Below are positions 38,232-50,900 of a stretch of DNA of 64,000 nt, one piece after another. Numbering within the stretch: position 1 is the first letter of the stretch; the number at the start of each line of letters is the position of its first letter. This DNA comes from Auxenochlorella pyrenoidosa (lineage: Eukaryota > Chlorophyta > Trebouxiophyceae > Chlorellales > Chlorellaceae), in contig KQ482057.1 of NCBI GenBank assembly GCA_001430745.1, positions 242,052-306,051 on the forward strand, given 5' to 3'. The notes under the pieces are model-generated. The model was not told the origin of the DNA and ran no database searches. It was given only the letters and a program-made list of their open reading frames with translations. The translations under genes and the position numbers were made by a program.

Positions 38232-41200
38232 TCAAGCTGGGTGCCGCCTCTGCCGCATGCTGTCCCTGCTGACTGGGCAGCGCCTCTTCTCCCGAATCCA
38301 AAATTGAAGGTTGGCTGCCGACCAGAAAGCGACAAATGCGGCTGCTAGAAAGTGCGGGCTTGCCAGCATTTCTGAGAGCAGACCTGCACGTGGGAGCACA
38401 CCCAGGGAGGGGCAAGTGGGGTGGATAGCAGCAAGCTCCTGCCTGCTTGCCAGCATGCCCACTGTTTTGACATGCCCACCCCTGCCACCATTCGGCTTGC
38501 ACAGCGCCCTGCCACAGATCTGGCCCCACCTCGAAGACCATCCAGGCCAACCACGAAGCCTGCCAAATTAGCGGCCATCATGACTGAAATGTTGATGGCC
38601 GCAGCCGCAGCGCACACATGGCGGAACACTGCATTGCGAAAGTGGGCGCAAATACCCAAGGTTTGCAACTATTAGCTGTACAAACACATGCAACGCATGG
38701 CTGCACTGCCCAAGGCAGCGCTCTCATGCAAAATGCCTTACGTGTCGTGTCCCGCCATGCATCCAGGCGCGGCGACCCAGCCAGGCGCTTTGCTGCCATT
38801 TCCGGCAAGAACGCCAAGCAGACCAGCCATGCCCAGCTCAACAGACGCCACTGTGGGCATGGGCGTCAGCATGCCAGATGTTGGAAGTGAGGTGAAGCGT
38901 AAGAGAGGCCTGAGCGCAGGCTCGCAAAGCGTGCGGCGCAGGTGCGGGAAAGAGACTGCTCCCGCTCCTGTCTGTGAACAGCGCATTTCTGGTCTCAGCA
39001 GCCAGTTTCTTGTTCATTTGTGTGTACCTGAGATGTTGCGCAGACACCGCAGGAACACAGGAGAGCCGTCTCACCTCCAGGTCATGCCACAGCGCCACGA
39101 AGAAGAAGATGGGCCAGATGGCCAGCACTCGCCGCTGACGGCCCCCAAGGGGAACATACATGTAGCGCACCAGCCACTGGTTGAAGCTGGAGTGCCACCC
39201 GCGCCAGAACCCCTGGACAACGTCGGGCAGCCCGAAGAGCGCTTGGCTTGTCAAGGAGAAAAATGAGCAATGCTGCCGTGTCGTAGGGCCAGGTGAACGG
39301 AAGAGGCATGCAGGTCAATCAGGCAAGCACCGACCATTCGGCAAAGCGTACTTCGAGGTCGCAGTTGTTGGCAAAGCAGCGCTGCATATTTTCCGGAGGG
39401 TCCACACCGCCCAGCAGTGCTGCAAGCCTGCAATCAGCCGGTTGGTAGAAGTCAGCCTGCAAGGCCGATTGGACAGATCTGCACTTGGCCCAGGCCACCG
39501 TTCTTCTGACCTGAAAAACCGCCAAATGGTGGCAAATTTGAGCCACATGAAGCAGAGAACCCAAAAAGCTGTCAGAGCTGCAGGGGGACAGCTGAGTATA
39601 TTTAGCACAAGTCTGAAGTTGCATGCCAGACGCCACTGGCCGTGTTGCAGGCGCCATTGGTGCGCAGAGCACCATGCACACAACACAGATTGCGGCACTG
39701 GGTTGCCAGTAAAAGACTGGTGCAACAAGGGCTATGATCCACCAAGGGTTTCGGCCCGCCCAAGGCAAGCGCAACAGCTGGAAAAAAGGGAGCTTGTCAG
39801 GACTCACCCACTTCGAAAGGTCCGTACGACAGGCCGTACTTGCGGTAAGTGAGCCCAATTCTGTACTTGGCTATGCTATTAAAATAAAGGCAGTGTGTGA
39901 GCAACTCCAAGCATGCCCAGTCTGCCGCAAGGCGCGCCCCACAACATGCAACCTGTTGCAAGGGAGCAGCCATTGACAGGTGCTCTCTCAGCTGGCAAAA
40001 TGCGAAAGTTGGCAAGCTCTGCAGATGATTGCCTCGTGCATTGACACAAGCTCACCTCTGTCCCTACTGGCAAAGATCCCCTCTTCAATTGCCATGTGAA
40101 GTCGTGGAAAGTGATGATCGGACCGGCTAAGTAGAGAGGCGCATACAACACGTGAGCCAGATACATCAGCAGGCCAAAATCTTCCTCGCTAGAGGGAGCG
40201 GCCTGCTGCCTGGTGGGCGGCAGTTCAGCTCCCGGTTTGGTTTGGGATGTGCGCGCACAAAGCTCAGCATGCTGCCCGCTTTGTCTGCTGATGTCCTGGC
40301 GGTGCCGATGCAGGTCCAGAGCATAGCTCAGCATGCGCAGGATGCAGAGGTTGAAACAGATTTCCCAACGCATGACACCCCTGCACAAAACGCAGTCATC
40401 GTTGTCAGCGCTTTCCACAACAAGACTAGCAGCATGCCCTATTCTCAAGCTGATGTTCTTGTCGCATGTGCATGGAATCAAAGCTCAGCAACAGCAGTCT
40501 GCAGGAAAGGGTGCCTTGGAGCAGCACACAACGCACCTGTGCTTGTCCAGGGCAGCAAGCGCGCTGCTGATTGCATCAAACCGGAAGCCCTCGCACACCC
40601 GCGCCCATAAGAGCAGCGCGACATTGCCCATCCAGATAGCAGCTGCCCTGCAGCACGAGGCCACGGCATTCCTGGCACATGGACCATGCTTGCTATGGCA
40701 TGCAGCAGGAACGCTGCACACGGCTACATGGGAGGCAGCCAGGGGATGGCGGGCAGGCAGGCCACTCAGCATTCCACACCGGTGTGGAGCACTCTTACTT
40801 ACCCATGGCGGCGGCCGGCCGCTGCCTGCGCCAGACAAAAGCTGGCCAGAATCATGACAAGCACGAAAGCCATGCACGCTCCATGCAGATGCCCTGCAGA
40901 TGGAGAAGTCAGTCCCTTGTGCAGGCGTCCTGAGCAGCGGGAGCGCGCCCAGGTAAAGCACAGCTAGCAGGACCAGGCCAGCGGGGCACAGCTAGCACGG
41001 TCAGGCCAATGGGGCTTGCACACCTATGAACGCCAGCGAGAACAGCAGATGGCAGGATGCGCGGCTGGCGGGGCCAGCGCCTATACGACGTAGCCATCGA
41101 GATGCTGCCGCTGCGCTCACAAAGAGAGCCGCCATGGCAGGGAGCCCAGCCCGGAAGTTGCGCCATTGTACGTCTGACATGTCCTGCACCCTTGGTGCGA

Positions 41201-41714
41201 TACGAGTGACATGGCATGCCATGTGTGCATGAGCTGGGCAGAGCAAGGATGGCAAGCAGGGTTTGGCCAGCCCCAAGGAGCCCCTGCCGCCTGGCTCGTC
41301 GCCACTCACTACGCGCTTGCCCAGCGCCCCTTGTTGCAGCCCCAAGGAGGCATGCGTTCCTGCCGCCTGGCTCGTCGCCACTCACTACGCGTTTGCCCAG
41401 CGCCCCTTGTTGCAGCCCAGGCGCATAGCCGTCCCACTTCTGCCCGCGCTCAAACTGCCAAGAGAAGTGGTAGCCCTTCCAGGCGAACGACAGCGTTGCA
41501 AGGCAAACCACCTGCAGCAGGCAGCGGTGGCGGGTACGAGGAGCGGGCAGTTGCCGCGGGGCAAGTGCATGACGCGGGGCCTAGACGCGCGGAAGCGGAG
41601 GCGCACGCTGCTAAAAAGCCCCGGTCCGAAAAGCCAGGCTCACTAGCAACCTCCTCAAGCTTGAGCCCGCAGTGTTCTCACCGACGCGTGCAACAGCAGC
41701 TCCGTCAAGTGCAT
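38232..41714 (-). CDS. GUP1: GUP1/HHAT-like membrane-bound O-acyltransferase (MBOAT)
   Basis: Multi-pass ER acyltransferase; in yeast Gup1 remodels GPI-anchor lipid, in animals HHAT acylates Hedgehog. Thirteen exons, right to left: 41682-41714, 41386-41511, 41024-41183, 40803-40893, 40537-40647 (or to 40671), 40068-40380, 39808-39952, 39511-39577, 39352-39427, 39075-39212, 38742-38850, 38530-38628, 38232-38383; about 540 aa. Landmarks: DMSDVQWRNFRAGLPAM, HLHGACMAFVLVMI, APLYLAGPIITFHDF, FWVLCFMWLKFATIWRFFR, DPPENMQRC, the active-site region GFWRGWHSSFNQWLVRYMY, and the catalytic His in FFFVALWHDLE. The start is tentative: it is the ATG of a short first exon in phase. Confidence 0.9.
41269..41418. 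repeat. Tandem duplication (about 70-76 bp x 2) over the GUP1 intron-2 donor
   Basis: Two near-identical copies share AGCCCCAAGGAG and CTCGTCGCCACTCACTACGC, the latter at 41295 and 41371. On the minus strand each copy contains a GTGAGT donor with the same upstream exon-like bases, so one splice donor has been duplicated. The spacing between donors is 76 bp. Confidence 0.9.
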
Positions 41715-42101
41715 CCCGCCGATCGCCGATCGCCCATCGCCACAATGAAAGCTCTTTGGGTTCTCCGTGCCCAACTTTCATTTGTCCACATGGTCGCATG
41801 GGCTCCATGGGCTCCATGGGCACGGTCCACATTGGGATGTTCATCGGACTCTTCCAAATATATTTTCCCATCGCATTTCTCCTCGTCCCGCGCCCTCCCG
41901 CACCTCTATACTCGCCCGCGCTTTTCTGGCCCTGGCTTGCAACCTGGAGCTGCTGGAACTTCACGAGAGGCCTTGAGCGTGTTGTGTGTGTCAACGCTTT
42001 GTCCTCGCTTCACCGCTGCGACCGCTGCCCGCCACCGCCGCCGCTGCCAGCGCCTCGAGCGTCACACCGCCCTCTGTGATCGGGCTGCAGCAGCAACCAC
42101 C
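41715..42101. promoter_or_regulatory. Shared GUP1/PCID2 intergenic region, presumed bidirectional promoter
   Basis: 387 bp between divergent start codons. It contains a short GGGCTCCAT repeat (about 41798-41820) and a CCGCC-rich stretch just before the PCID2 ATG. No factor site was identified. Confidence 0.45.
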
Positions 42102-44479
42102 ATGTCACTTGCTGCCTACCTACAGGCGGTGGGAGCCTGTATAGCACGGCAGGATGGTGAGTGCTGGCCGCACGCGTGCTGGCGGCTGCTGGCACAACCC
42201 ATCGGCCCTCCTCATCTGTTTTGGGAGCACGTGCATGCCCAACTTGCTTGTTTGACCTGCCCCTGCAGGAGCGCAGCTGCGCGACCTCGTGGCAATCAAC
42301 AACGGTGTTGCGCAGCAGGCGGTCATGCAAGCACGCCAGGGCAACCCTCGGTGGAACCCGACGCACGCCACCAGCCGGCTACCTGAGGGCTGGGCAGAGT
42401 TCTTCTCCTCCCACTGCGCCTGCCTCGCGGCGCTGCAGGACGGCAACCGCGTCGAGGCTTATGAGAAGTCAGTAGCAGCACTGCAGCCCTTCCTCAAGGT
42501 GGGAGCGGCAAGGAGGATTGTTCCGCTGGAGCCATATGCAAAAGGAGTCAGGCACCTGCTGCGTTGCCAATGCCGAGGGTGGATAGCTAAGTGCCCCTCT
42601 GTTTAGCTGCCGCCTGCGAAATGTCTGCCCTGCAGGTGTTCCGTGAGGACTCGGGTGCCTGGGTGGTGGCACCGATGCACAGCGTGGTGCATAACTTGCG
42701 CAGCGTTGCAGAGGCGGCAGATCACGAGCTGCGCCGAGCAGGCCAGCGCCCCGACAAGCTTGGCGACTGCGGCGATCAGCTGCGCAAGTGCTTTGCGGTC
42801 AGCCTCCAGGCGCCTGGTGGGTGGGGCCAGCGGAACTTCGTGGTCCACAATTGTCAGTTCCCCTGGTGCAAGTTGTGGCTGGGATGGCACCAGGCGCGGA
42901 CAGCTCGCTTCCGCCTGTGTGCCCACGCGAGGCCCTCGTTCTGCAGGCAACAAAGACAAGAAGCTGGCAGCGCTGGACATTGTCAACCTGAGCATCAAGA
43001 TCTACTTTCGCCTGAACACGCTGAGGCTGTGCAAAAACCTGATGCGGACGGTGGAGTCGCGGCAGTTCGCTGCATTTGACGCCTTTCCCGCTGCGCAGCG
43101 CGTCACGTACAAATTCTACGTCGGCCGCCTGGCCGTATTTGATGAGAACTATGTGCGCGCACAGAATGGGAGGCCAGCAGGGAGCGCGCGTGGGGCAAAG
43201 CGGGGCGACCTGCTGTAGATGATCCCTGCGCTGCCTGTGACATGATGGTTGTCTTCCCGCTGTGATTTGCTGTTCAGAGAGAATTTGCACCACCCCATGA
43301 CATGCAGCAAGAGGCACGCGCAAGTTTGGAGTATGCGCTTCGTCACTGCCACACAGCGGCACAACAGAACAAGGCGCTGGTGCTGAAGTACCTTGTGCCG
43401 GTGCGCCACCTGAAGCTGCTTTTGCCCATGTGCTTGACGGAACCATACCGGCAGTGCAGTTGCATCTGTGGCAAGCAGGCCCAGCCCTGTCCCTGCACCC
43501 CCTTGCAACTGATGTTTGCAACTGATGTAAACACATCCCCCTTCCAAGCCGTGCAGGTCCAGCTGCTGCTGGGACACCTGCCCTCGCCAACCCTCATTGA
43601 CACACACCAGCTGCGGCAGTACGAGCCGATTATAGCGGCCATGCGGAGCGGGGATGTGAAGCTTTTCAGCGACACCATGAATGCGCTGCAGTTTCGGTTC
43701 ATCCAGGAGGTGCGGTCAGCATGTTCCAGGGCAGGCAGGGGGGTACTGTCAAGATTTGGCTGTTGCCTTGGTTGGACTTTTTGCTTGTGTCAAATCAAAG
43801 ACTGAGCGCTTATTCCGCTTGGCTTTCAAGCAGATGTATCGATACCCAGTTGGTGCCCTGTAGCAAGGTGAAACTGCTTTTGCCCCTGCAGGGCACCTAC
43901 CTGCTGCTGGAGAAGCTTCGGTATGCTGTGTTCCGCCGGCTGCTGCGAAAGCTGCATGCGGTGCGCGGCGAGCTGGAGCCAGAGAAGCGCGCACAGATCC
44001 CCTTGGCGCAGTTCCAAGCAGCACTGGCGATGCAGGTGTGCGCCCACGCTAGCAGCTGCGTGTACCTTGAATGCTTCTGTCAGTCGGCTTGCAGGTGCGT
44101 TGGATGTGCATTTTTTGAGGAGCGTATGCCACACGCCCATCGAAGGTGAGACCTTCAGTCGCAATGTGACGCAAAGCCATCTTCACCACGTCCAATGTGC
44201 CTCGTGCCTGTGCCCGCGCAGGGCGTCGAGCTGGACATGGATGAGGTGGAATGCATCGCCGCCAACCTAATCTTTCGAAAATATGTGAAGGGATACCTGT
44301 CGCACAAGGCTAAAGTCATGGTGGTGGCGAAGGTGAGAAGTGTCCCTCCCTGCATTCTCTTCGCGCTGTGCGCATACACATTTGCTGTTTTGCTGCCTCA
44401 TTGTGAAGAGTCTGTTTGCGCAATGCCTGTGCAGACGGACCCGTTTCCGCCGCTCGACACCGCCTCCCTGGCCGACTGA
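42102..44479 (+). CDS. PCID2: PCI-domain protein PCID2/Thp1 (TREX-2 subunit), CSN12-like
   Basis: Scaffold of the TREX-2 complex that links transcription to mRNA export at nuclear pores; binds SAC3 and DSS1. Nine exons: 42102-42156, 42269-42498, 42636-42816, 42947-43152, 43278-43400, 43557-43709, 43892-44035, 44222-44332, 44435-44479; 415 aa, the normal PCID2 size, all GT-AG. Landmarks: KKLAALDIVNLSIKIYFRLN, LCKNLMRTVESRQF, RVTYKFYVGRLAVFDENY, CHTAAQQNKALVLKYLVP, then the PCI winged helix with TYLLLEKLRYAVFRRLL, ELDMDEVECIAANLIFRKYV and GYLSHKAKVMVVAK. Confidence 0.93.
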
Positions 44480-44955
44480 CTGGGTGCTGCCGGCATGCCC
44501 TTGATGGTGGACAAGCTCGATACTGGACAACACGCTTACCTCTTCAAGCACGCCTGCCCACCACCACCTGCTCACCTCTGTGATGGCCAGCTGCTTGCGT
44601 GCATCAGGCGGTAACATCCGCTATGCTTTGTGAGGCCTGAGTACCAGTCCAGACTGGTGGCGAGCCACAGCTCAGTTTTATCGTGCACCCCAGGTCGAGG
44701 ATGCGCGATGAATGGCACTGCATCATGCTCTGGCCCACTGTAGAGCTCTGGTACGGCCATGCATGCGTATTGCCACCTGCCACCTGTCAACCCAGCTGCT
44801 TCGCTGAAGACATTAGGGCAGGGCTGGCTCTCTCGGTCGACAGGAACGTTTTATTTGCCCCTGTAAAAGAGCCAGGACACGGCTCTGGCTCCTCCGGACT
44901 GTTCCACTTCGCTTCACCCCAAACTCGCCCATCCGTCTTCCCCAGCTCTAGGGCG
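44480..44955. other. Region between PCID2 stop and the PKS start; presumed PKS promoter
   Basis: 476 bp with no supported gene. It must hold the PCID2 3' UTR and the PKS promoter and 5' UTR. No clear core element was seen. Confidence 0.45.
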
Positions 44956-47900
44956 ATGCCGGGCCTCGATCTGGACGACTTTGACCTGCTGGACAGCGGG
45001 GAGGAAGAGGAGGAGGTCAGCTGTGCCCGCCTTCGCCTTCTCCCATGACGGTCGCCGGGCGGGCGGGTTGCGCCCTCTAACCCTCTTTGCCCCTTCCTCA
45101 CTGACTGCGCAGGCTACCTTGGTCCGAGGCACCCCGGCCGAGACCCCGCCGAGGGTTTTTCCCCGCCTCGTCGCCACAGTCTGGCGTGGGCCAGCCCAGG
45201 CGCCCAGCGGCGACGCATCCCGCCTGGTATGCAACAGCCCTTACACAACTGGCCCCTGGAATGCGCTGCCGCACCAGTTTGCAGCCTTCACGGGTTGCAA
45301 TCCCTATGCCTGCTGCTGCCGCGCTGCAGGTGCCACCCAACCGGTGGGATGTGGAGCGCGGCTGGCACGGCGAGGCGTCGCTGCCGAGCCGCTTCGGCAG
45401 CTTTGTGGATGGCGCAGAGCTTTTCGACCATGCCTTCTTTCATGTATCCATCCAAGAGGTTCGTTTGTCTAGGTGTACTTTGCCCAGGGGCTGGCACAGA
45501 CTGCGCAGCGATGCTCAAGCCTGGCCTGCAGCGAAACGTGCAACTTGAGGCCCCGCCAGGCTGGGGGCTTCCCTGGAGGGACAGGCACTGCCCAGCTGGA
45601 CTGACTTACCCTCGGCGATCCTCGCGCCCCAATCTTGCTTGTAGGCTGCAGCCATGGACGCGCAGCAGCGCTTGTTGCTGGAGGGATGCTGGGAGGCGCT
45701 GGGTTCCAGTGTTCTGCAAAGGTCTGGCCAGCTGGATGCCGCGGCGGCCAGGGCTGTGGGCGTGGCTGTTGGAATAAGCTACAACGAGTATTATCTCAAC
45801 TCCGTGCCCCACCTCGGCATGACGGCATACACAGCAACCAGCGGCTCCCTGTCAACAGTATGCGGGCGCATCTCGTTCACGCTTGGGCTCAAGGTCAGCG
45901 GGGGGGCACTTGCAGGGCAGCAGACTGGGGCGGTGTGGGTCGGCAGCACCCAGCAGCATGCCCTGCTCTCTGCATGCACCTGTTGCCTCGTTAGTTTCGC
46001 CTAGTGCCACCTGGCCAGCAAGCCCTCCGTCCCTGTTTCCTGCCAGCAGGGCCCTAGTGTGAGCATCGACACCGCCTGCTCCTCCTCCCTGGTGGGCGCT
46101 CACCTGGCCTGCACATCCTTCCTGCCTGGAGGCTGCCTCCGCTCCTTGTCTGCTGGCGTCAACTTGACCATTCGTGCTGAGACAACTACAGTGCTGGCAA
46201 AGGCTGGCATGCTGGCTGCGGACGGGCGGTGCAAGGCCCTGGATGCCGCTGCAGACGGGTACATGCGCGGCGAGGCTTGCGTGGTGCACCTACTTGAGAC
46301 GTACATTGAGGGCGGAGTGGCAGGCTCACTGCCTGCTGCGGCCATTGTCCACGGCACAGCGGTGAACCAGGACGGCCGCAGCAGCAGCCTTACAGCACCC
46401 AATGGGCCCAGCCAGCAGGCTGTTGTGCGCGCGGCACTTCAGTGGGGCGGCGTGTTGGCACCTGACATCTGCGTTCTTGAGATGCACGGCACAGGCACAG
46501 CGTTGGGGGACCCCATTGAAGTGGGCGCCGCCTTTGCTGTGCTCCAGGTGCGCCCTTGCTGTCCGGTGCTGGGCTCGGGAGCAGGCCTGCGGGTTTTCCC
46601 GTGCCCTCGCAGCTCTCAAACACGTGCCCCTCAAAACTCCCTGCAGTATGGCGCACGAAGCCAGCCACTAGAACTGCAGGCAGCCAAGTCACGTGTTCTG
46701 CACACAGAGCCTGCTGCCGGAGCTGTGGGGCTCGCGCAGCTGGCGCTCCGCCTCGGCCAAGCTGGCAGGTTTGTACTTCTGAGTGTTGAGAACACTGTAT
46801 GTGCCCTTAGAAATGCAAGCATGACTGACAGCAGTAGTGAAGCATGCCAACTTGCATGGCAGCGCGATGCTGGTGAGCGACGGGTGAAAATGCCTTGCTC
46901 TATTCATTTTGATGTTCTTCCTCTGCAGGCACAACGTCCTCCACCTGCGAACTATCAACTCGCATGTTGCGAGTGTCATTGGCCATGACAGTGGTAGCGT
47001 GCGGCGGCAGGATGCACCGCGAGCTTCCAGGTACGCATTTTGCTACAAGTCTCTATATGTGTGTCCTTGTGCTCCACCCAACTGCAGTCCAGACGCCGGC
47101 AAGCTCAGCAAGACTTGCTCCCTTTTCCGCTGCAGAGCCTCTGAAGTGCACGGCAGCGTTAGCTCTTTTGCTTTTCAAGGCACAAATGCGCACGCTGTTC
47201 TGGGACTTGCCAGCCTGGCAGTTGTTAGGACGCCACAGGCTGAGGCCTGGCAGCGCAGCCGCCTTTGGTACCAGGCCCCCAGCCACCCCCAACTGCAGCA
47301 CTTCAGGGGTTTGTCTAGGGCATCAACCAGCGCAGAGCCATACGCGCTGGTGCAGTGCTCACTGCACCAGCCAGCAATGTCCTACCTGCTGGATCACAGC
47401 TTGCAGGGTGTTCCAGTCCTGCCCAGCAGTGTCTTGCTGGAGATGGCCTGGGCAGCGGGCAGGATGTTGTGCTTAGACACGCCCAACAGCAATACCGTTG
47501 CAGTCTGCGGAGCCTCCTTCCACCATCAAGTCGCCCTGGATTCTAGTACACTTGCAGTGACAACCTGCGGTGTTGCAGTTGGCGGCGGTGCGGTATGGCT
47601 AGCCGGCCAGCCACGTCTTGAGGGCGACCCAGCGTTGAAGCTCGTCTCTGCCTCCCTGCAATCAGTGGCAGGGCCAGACACAGGAGCCGCCCTGCCAGTT
47701 GACAGCCAACATCTGCCCTCCAAGGAAAGCGATGCCGCTTCAATTGATGCAGCTGCAGTGCCCGCTGCTGTGACCGTGCTATATCTGGCCTCGTTGCTGG
47801 CACGTGGTACAACGCAAGCCTCCCACACCAACACCAGCAGCATGCACGCTGACATGCCTTCTGACTATGGGGTGCCCCCAGCGGCTGCGATTGCTTGTCA

Positions 47901-50900
47901 GCAGCTTGCGTCTGTCAACGACATGCCAGCCATGTTTTCAGGCACTGTTCTGCCTGCAGCAGTTGGCGTATACGTTCCCCTACCGTGCCCGGCATGGGGA
48001 CAAGCACCTGCTGCATCAGCGACTGGTGACAGCCGTCGCAGTGCTCAGCAGCTCCATGGTGGATCCAGGCAGATGCTGTCTGTACTTGATAGCCAACTGA
48101 AGGCGATGACGCACCCGTCTGTAGAGCTGGGCATCGAACTGAACGCCGCAGCTGGCCTTCGCGATGCTACACCTGGGCAGATGCAGCTGCATAGCTCTTT
48201 GTCGCAGCCAACGCAGCAGCATATTTTGACGGTAATCCTTGAGACAGCCAGCATGCTACTGGGAAACAGTGTGGATGCAGATCAGCCGCTCATGGAGGCA
48301 GGGCTTGACTCAATAGGTGAGGTCGATCCTGGAATCTGAGAGCAGGGCAGCTTCTGAGCAGGCGCCAACATGCCTGGCCAAACTGCATAAAACAATGTCT
48401 GCCAAGGCAGCCATTGCATTAGCACCCACTCTGCTCTGCAGGAGTTGTTGAGTTGCGCAACTCTCTTCAATCTGCTTTCGACTTGGAGCTGCCAGCTACA
48501 GCCATTTTTGACTTCCCTACTGCTGCAAGTCTGGCGCAGCATATTGCATCCCGCATGGCTGCTGCTGCGCCTGTGCTCTCCGTGTCAACAACAGAAATTA
48601 GGGCACCAAGCCTGTTGGCAAATCCGGGCACAGCAACGGAGATTGTGGGTTGGGCGGCGTCCGCTGCCACGCCCGCTGAGCCCAGCGCATGTGCGTAGGA
48701 GGGCTTGCTCAGCTGGGCTTGCAATGCTGCCTGTGAATCATGCAATGTCCTGCCTGAGGCATCAGCACACTTCACAGCTTGACAAACAACAATTTGCTCG
48801 GCCCGTGTGCAGCCTTGATGCAACATTTGTACGACGCATCGGACTGTGTTTCTCCCGTGCCGCTGGGGCGGTGGGATCTGGAGCGAGCATCACATGCGCT
48901 TGACTCTGCGCAGGTAATCTCGTGTGTTTGGTGATGGCTTACACACGTGGCGCCTCTGTATGCACTAACTGTTTCTGTGTGCACGGTTGCGACTGCCTGC
49001 AGGCAGCAGCACTTCGCTTTGCAGCTTGGATGTCTGACATTGATCTTTTCGATGAAGGCCTCTTCCGGCTTTCTCGGTCGGAGGCTGTTGGGCTTGACCC
49101 GCAATGTCGTCGGCTGTTGGAGAACGTGTGGGCGGCAATGCAGGTATATTATATTGGCCCCCAGCAGCATTGGTGTGCTCCTTTTTCAAAAAAGCAGCCC
49201 CGTCACTGCACGACGTCGCCTGCTGACTGCCTATCCTCCCAGCGCTGGATGCTGCAGGGGGCAGCTCCTGGCCTTCCAGCTGCCATGGCTGCGACTACTG
49301 GAACCTATGTTGGCTGTGTTTGGAGCGAGTACATGGTTTTGCAGGAGTCTTATGGGGTGCAGCCCAGCATTGCTGCTCTGACTGGCAGCGGCCTTACCTT
49401 CCTCGCTGGACGTGTGTCCTACACTTTTGGCCTGCAAGGTGAATGCTCGCTAAGGGGCGAGCAGTAGGTGCTCGAGGCCAGATTGGAGAAATGATGGGCA
49501 AGGTTAATGGACATATTGCCCAACTCTGGTAGTGCGCCCCCCAAATGCTGGCTTGAGCTAATCTGCTGTCTGCAGGACCATGCTTGAGCTTGGACACAGC
49601 GTGCTCTTCCTCATTGATTGCTACTCACCTTGGCCACCGCGCTCTCCTCGATGGCGAGGCCAGTGCCTCAGGTTGGAATTGTTTTATTTTGCAAGCACAT
49701 GCATTGCATGACCAGCTCCTGCCAGTCTGCGTGTAAGCAGACTAAACAGACGTTTCGTATCGGAGCTTGGTCCCCTCCCTCGCAGTAAGCGCGGGCACCA
49801 ACATAATGTTGGTGAGCAGCACAACCAATAGCCTGGCACGCCTGGGAGCGTTATCAAGCAATGGGCGCAGCAAAACATTTGATGCCACCTCTGATGGGTA
49901 TGGCAGAGGAGAGGCCTGCATAGTCTTTGTCGCATGCAGCCTTGGCAGCGGTCAAGTGCCGCTTGCAACAATGCATGGTGAGTGACACCACAACACTCGA
50001 TGGGCTGGCTTCAATTCATTGGTTTTGCATCCATTAACCCTAGCGTAACTCACTCCACGCTGTTTGTGTGAACGCTCGGACTGTTGAACAAACATTGGGT
50101 GGTTGTGAGCCCCAAAATTCGCCCATACCATCAAGCTTCTGCTCATTCCACTGCAGGGTCGGCATGCAACCAAGATGGGCGCAGCAGCGGTCTCACGGCA
50201 CCAAATGGCCCTGCACAGACCGCACTTGTGCATACTGCATTGGAGCGTGCTGGGGTCCAGCCGCACGATGTTTACCTTGTGTCCATGCATGGCACTGGCA
50301 CACCGCTTGGGGACCCTATTGAAGTGACTGCCTTGGGAAGGGCGCTTGGAACCGCCCAAATGCGCGCTGTGGCACTGTGTGAGTATGGCCAGGGTGGGCG
50401 GCGGCGCGCTGTATATTGAGCGTGTGCCGACAGAATGTGGCATGCCACAGAGCGCATTTGTTTCGGCGCCCTGAATTTTACTGTCTGGTACACCTGCTTC
50501 ATTTTGCGCAGGCTCGGTGAAGGCCTGCTTTGGCCACACTGAGGGCGCAGCGGGGGCCCATGGTGCCCTTGCAGCTGCACTTACATTGAAGCAAGGCTCC
50601 GCACCCCCAGTGATGCATTGCCGCACACTTAACCCATATGTTGCTTCCTCATTTGAAGAGTGGCAGAACGCAGCCCACAGCATCCTGCCCCTGGTGGGCA
50701 GAGGCGCCACAGCTTGGCCGAGGTCGCCTGGTGCTCTGGCAGGTTGTAGCTCGTTTGGCATGAGCGGCGTGAATGCCCATGCGCTCTTCGCAGCTCCATA
50801 TGATGACAGCTGCAGCCTGGATATTGAGATGGCATGGCAGCAGCACCGGCATTGGCCAGTGCCGGATGCCCATCACATGCTGGCATCTGCCTTCACAGAC

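Noticed and set aside
40909..40963. GUP1 exon with VLYLGALPLL
   Set aside because: Hydrophobic and tempting, but it has no usable donor; splicing from 41024 to 40893 gives the conserved HLHGAC segment in phase.
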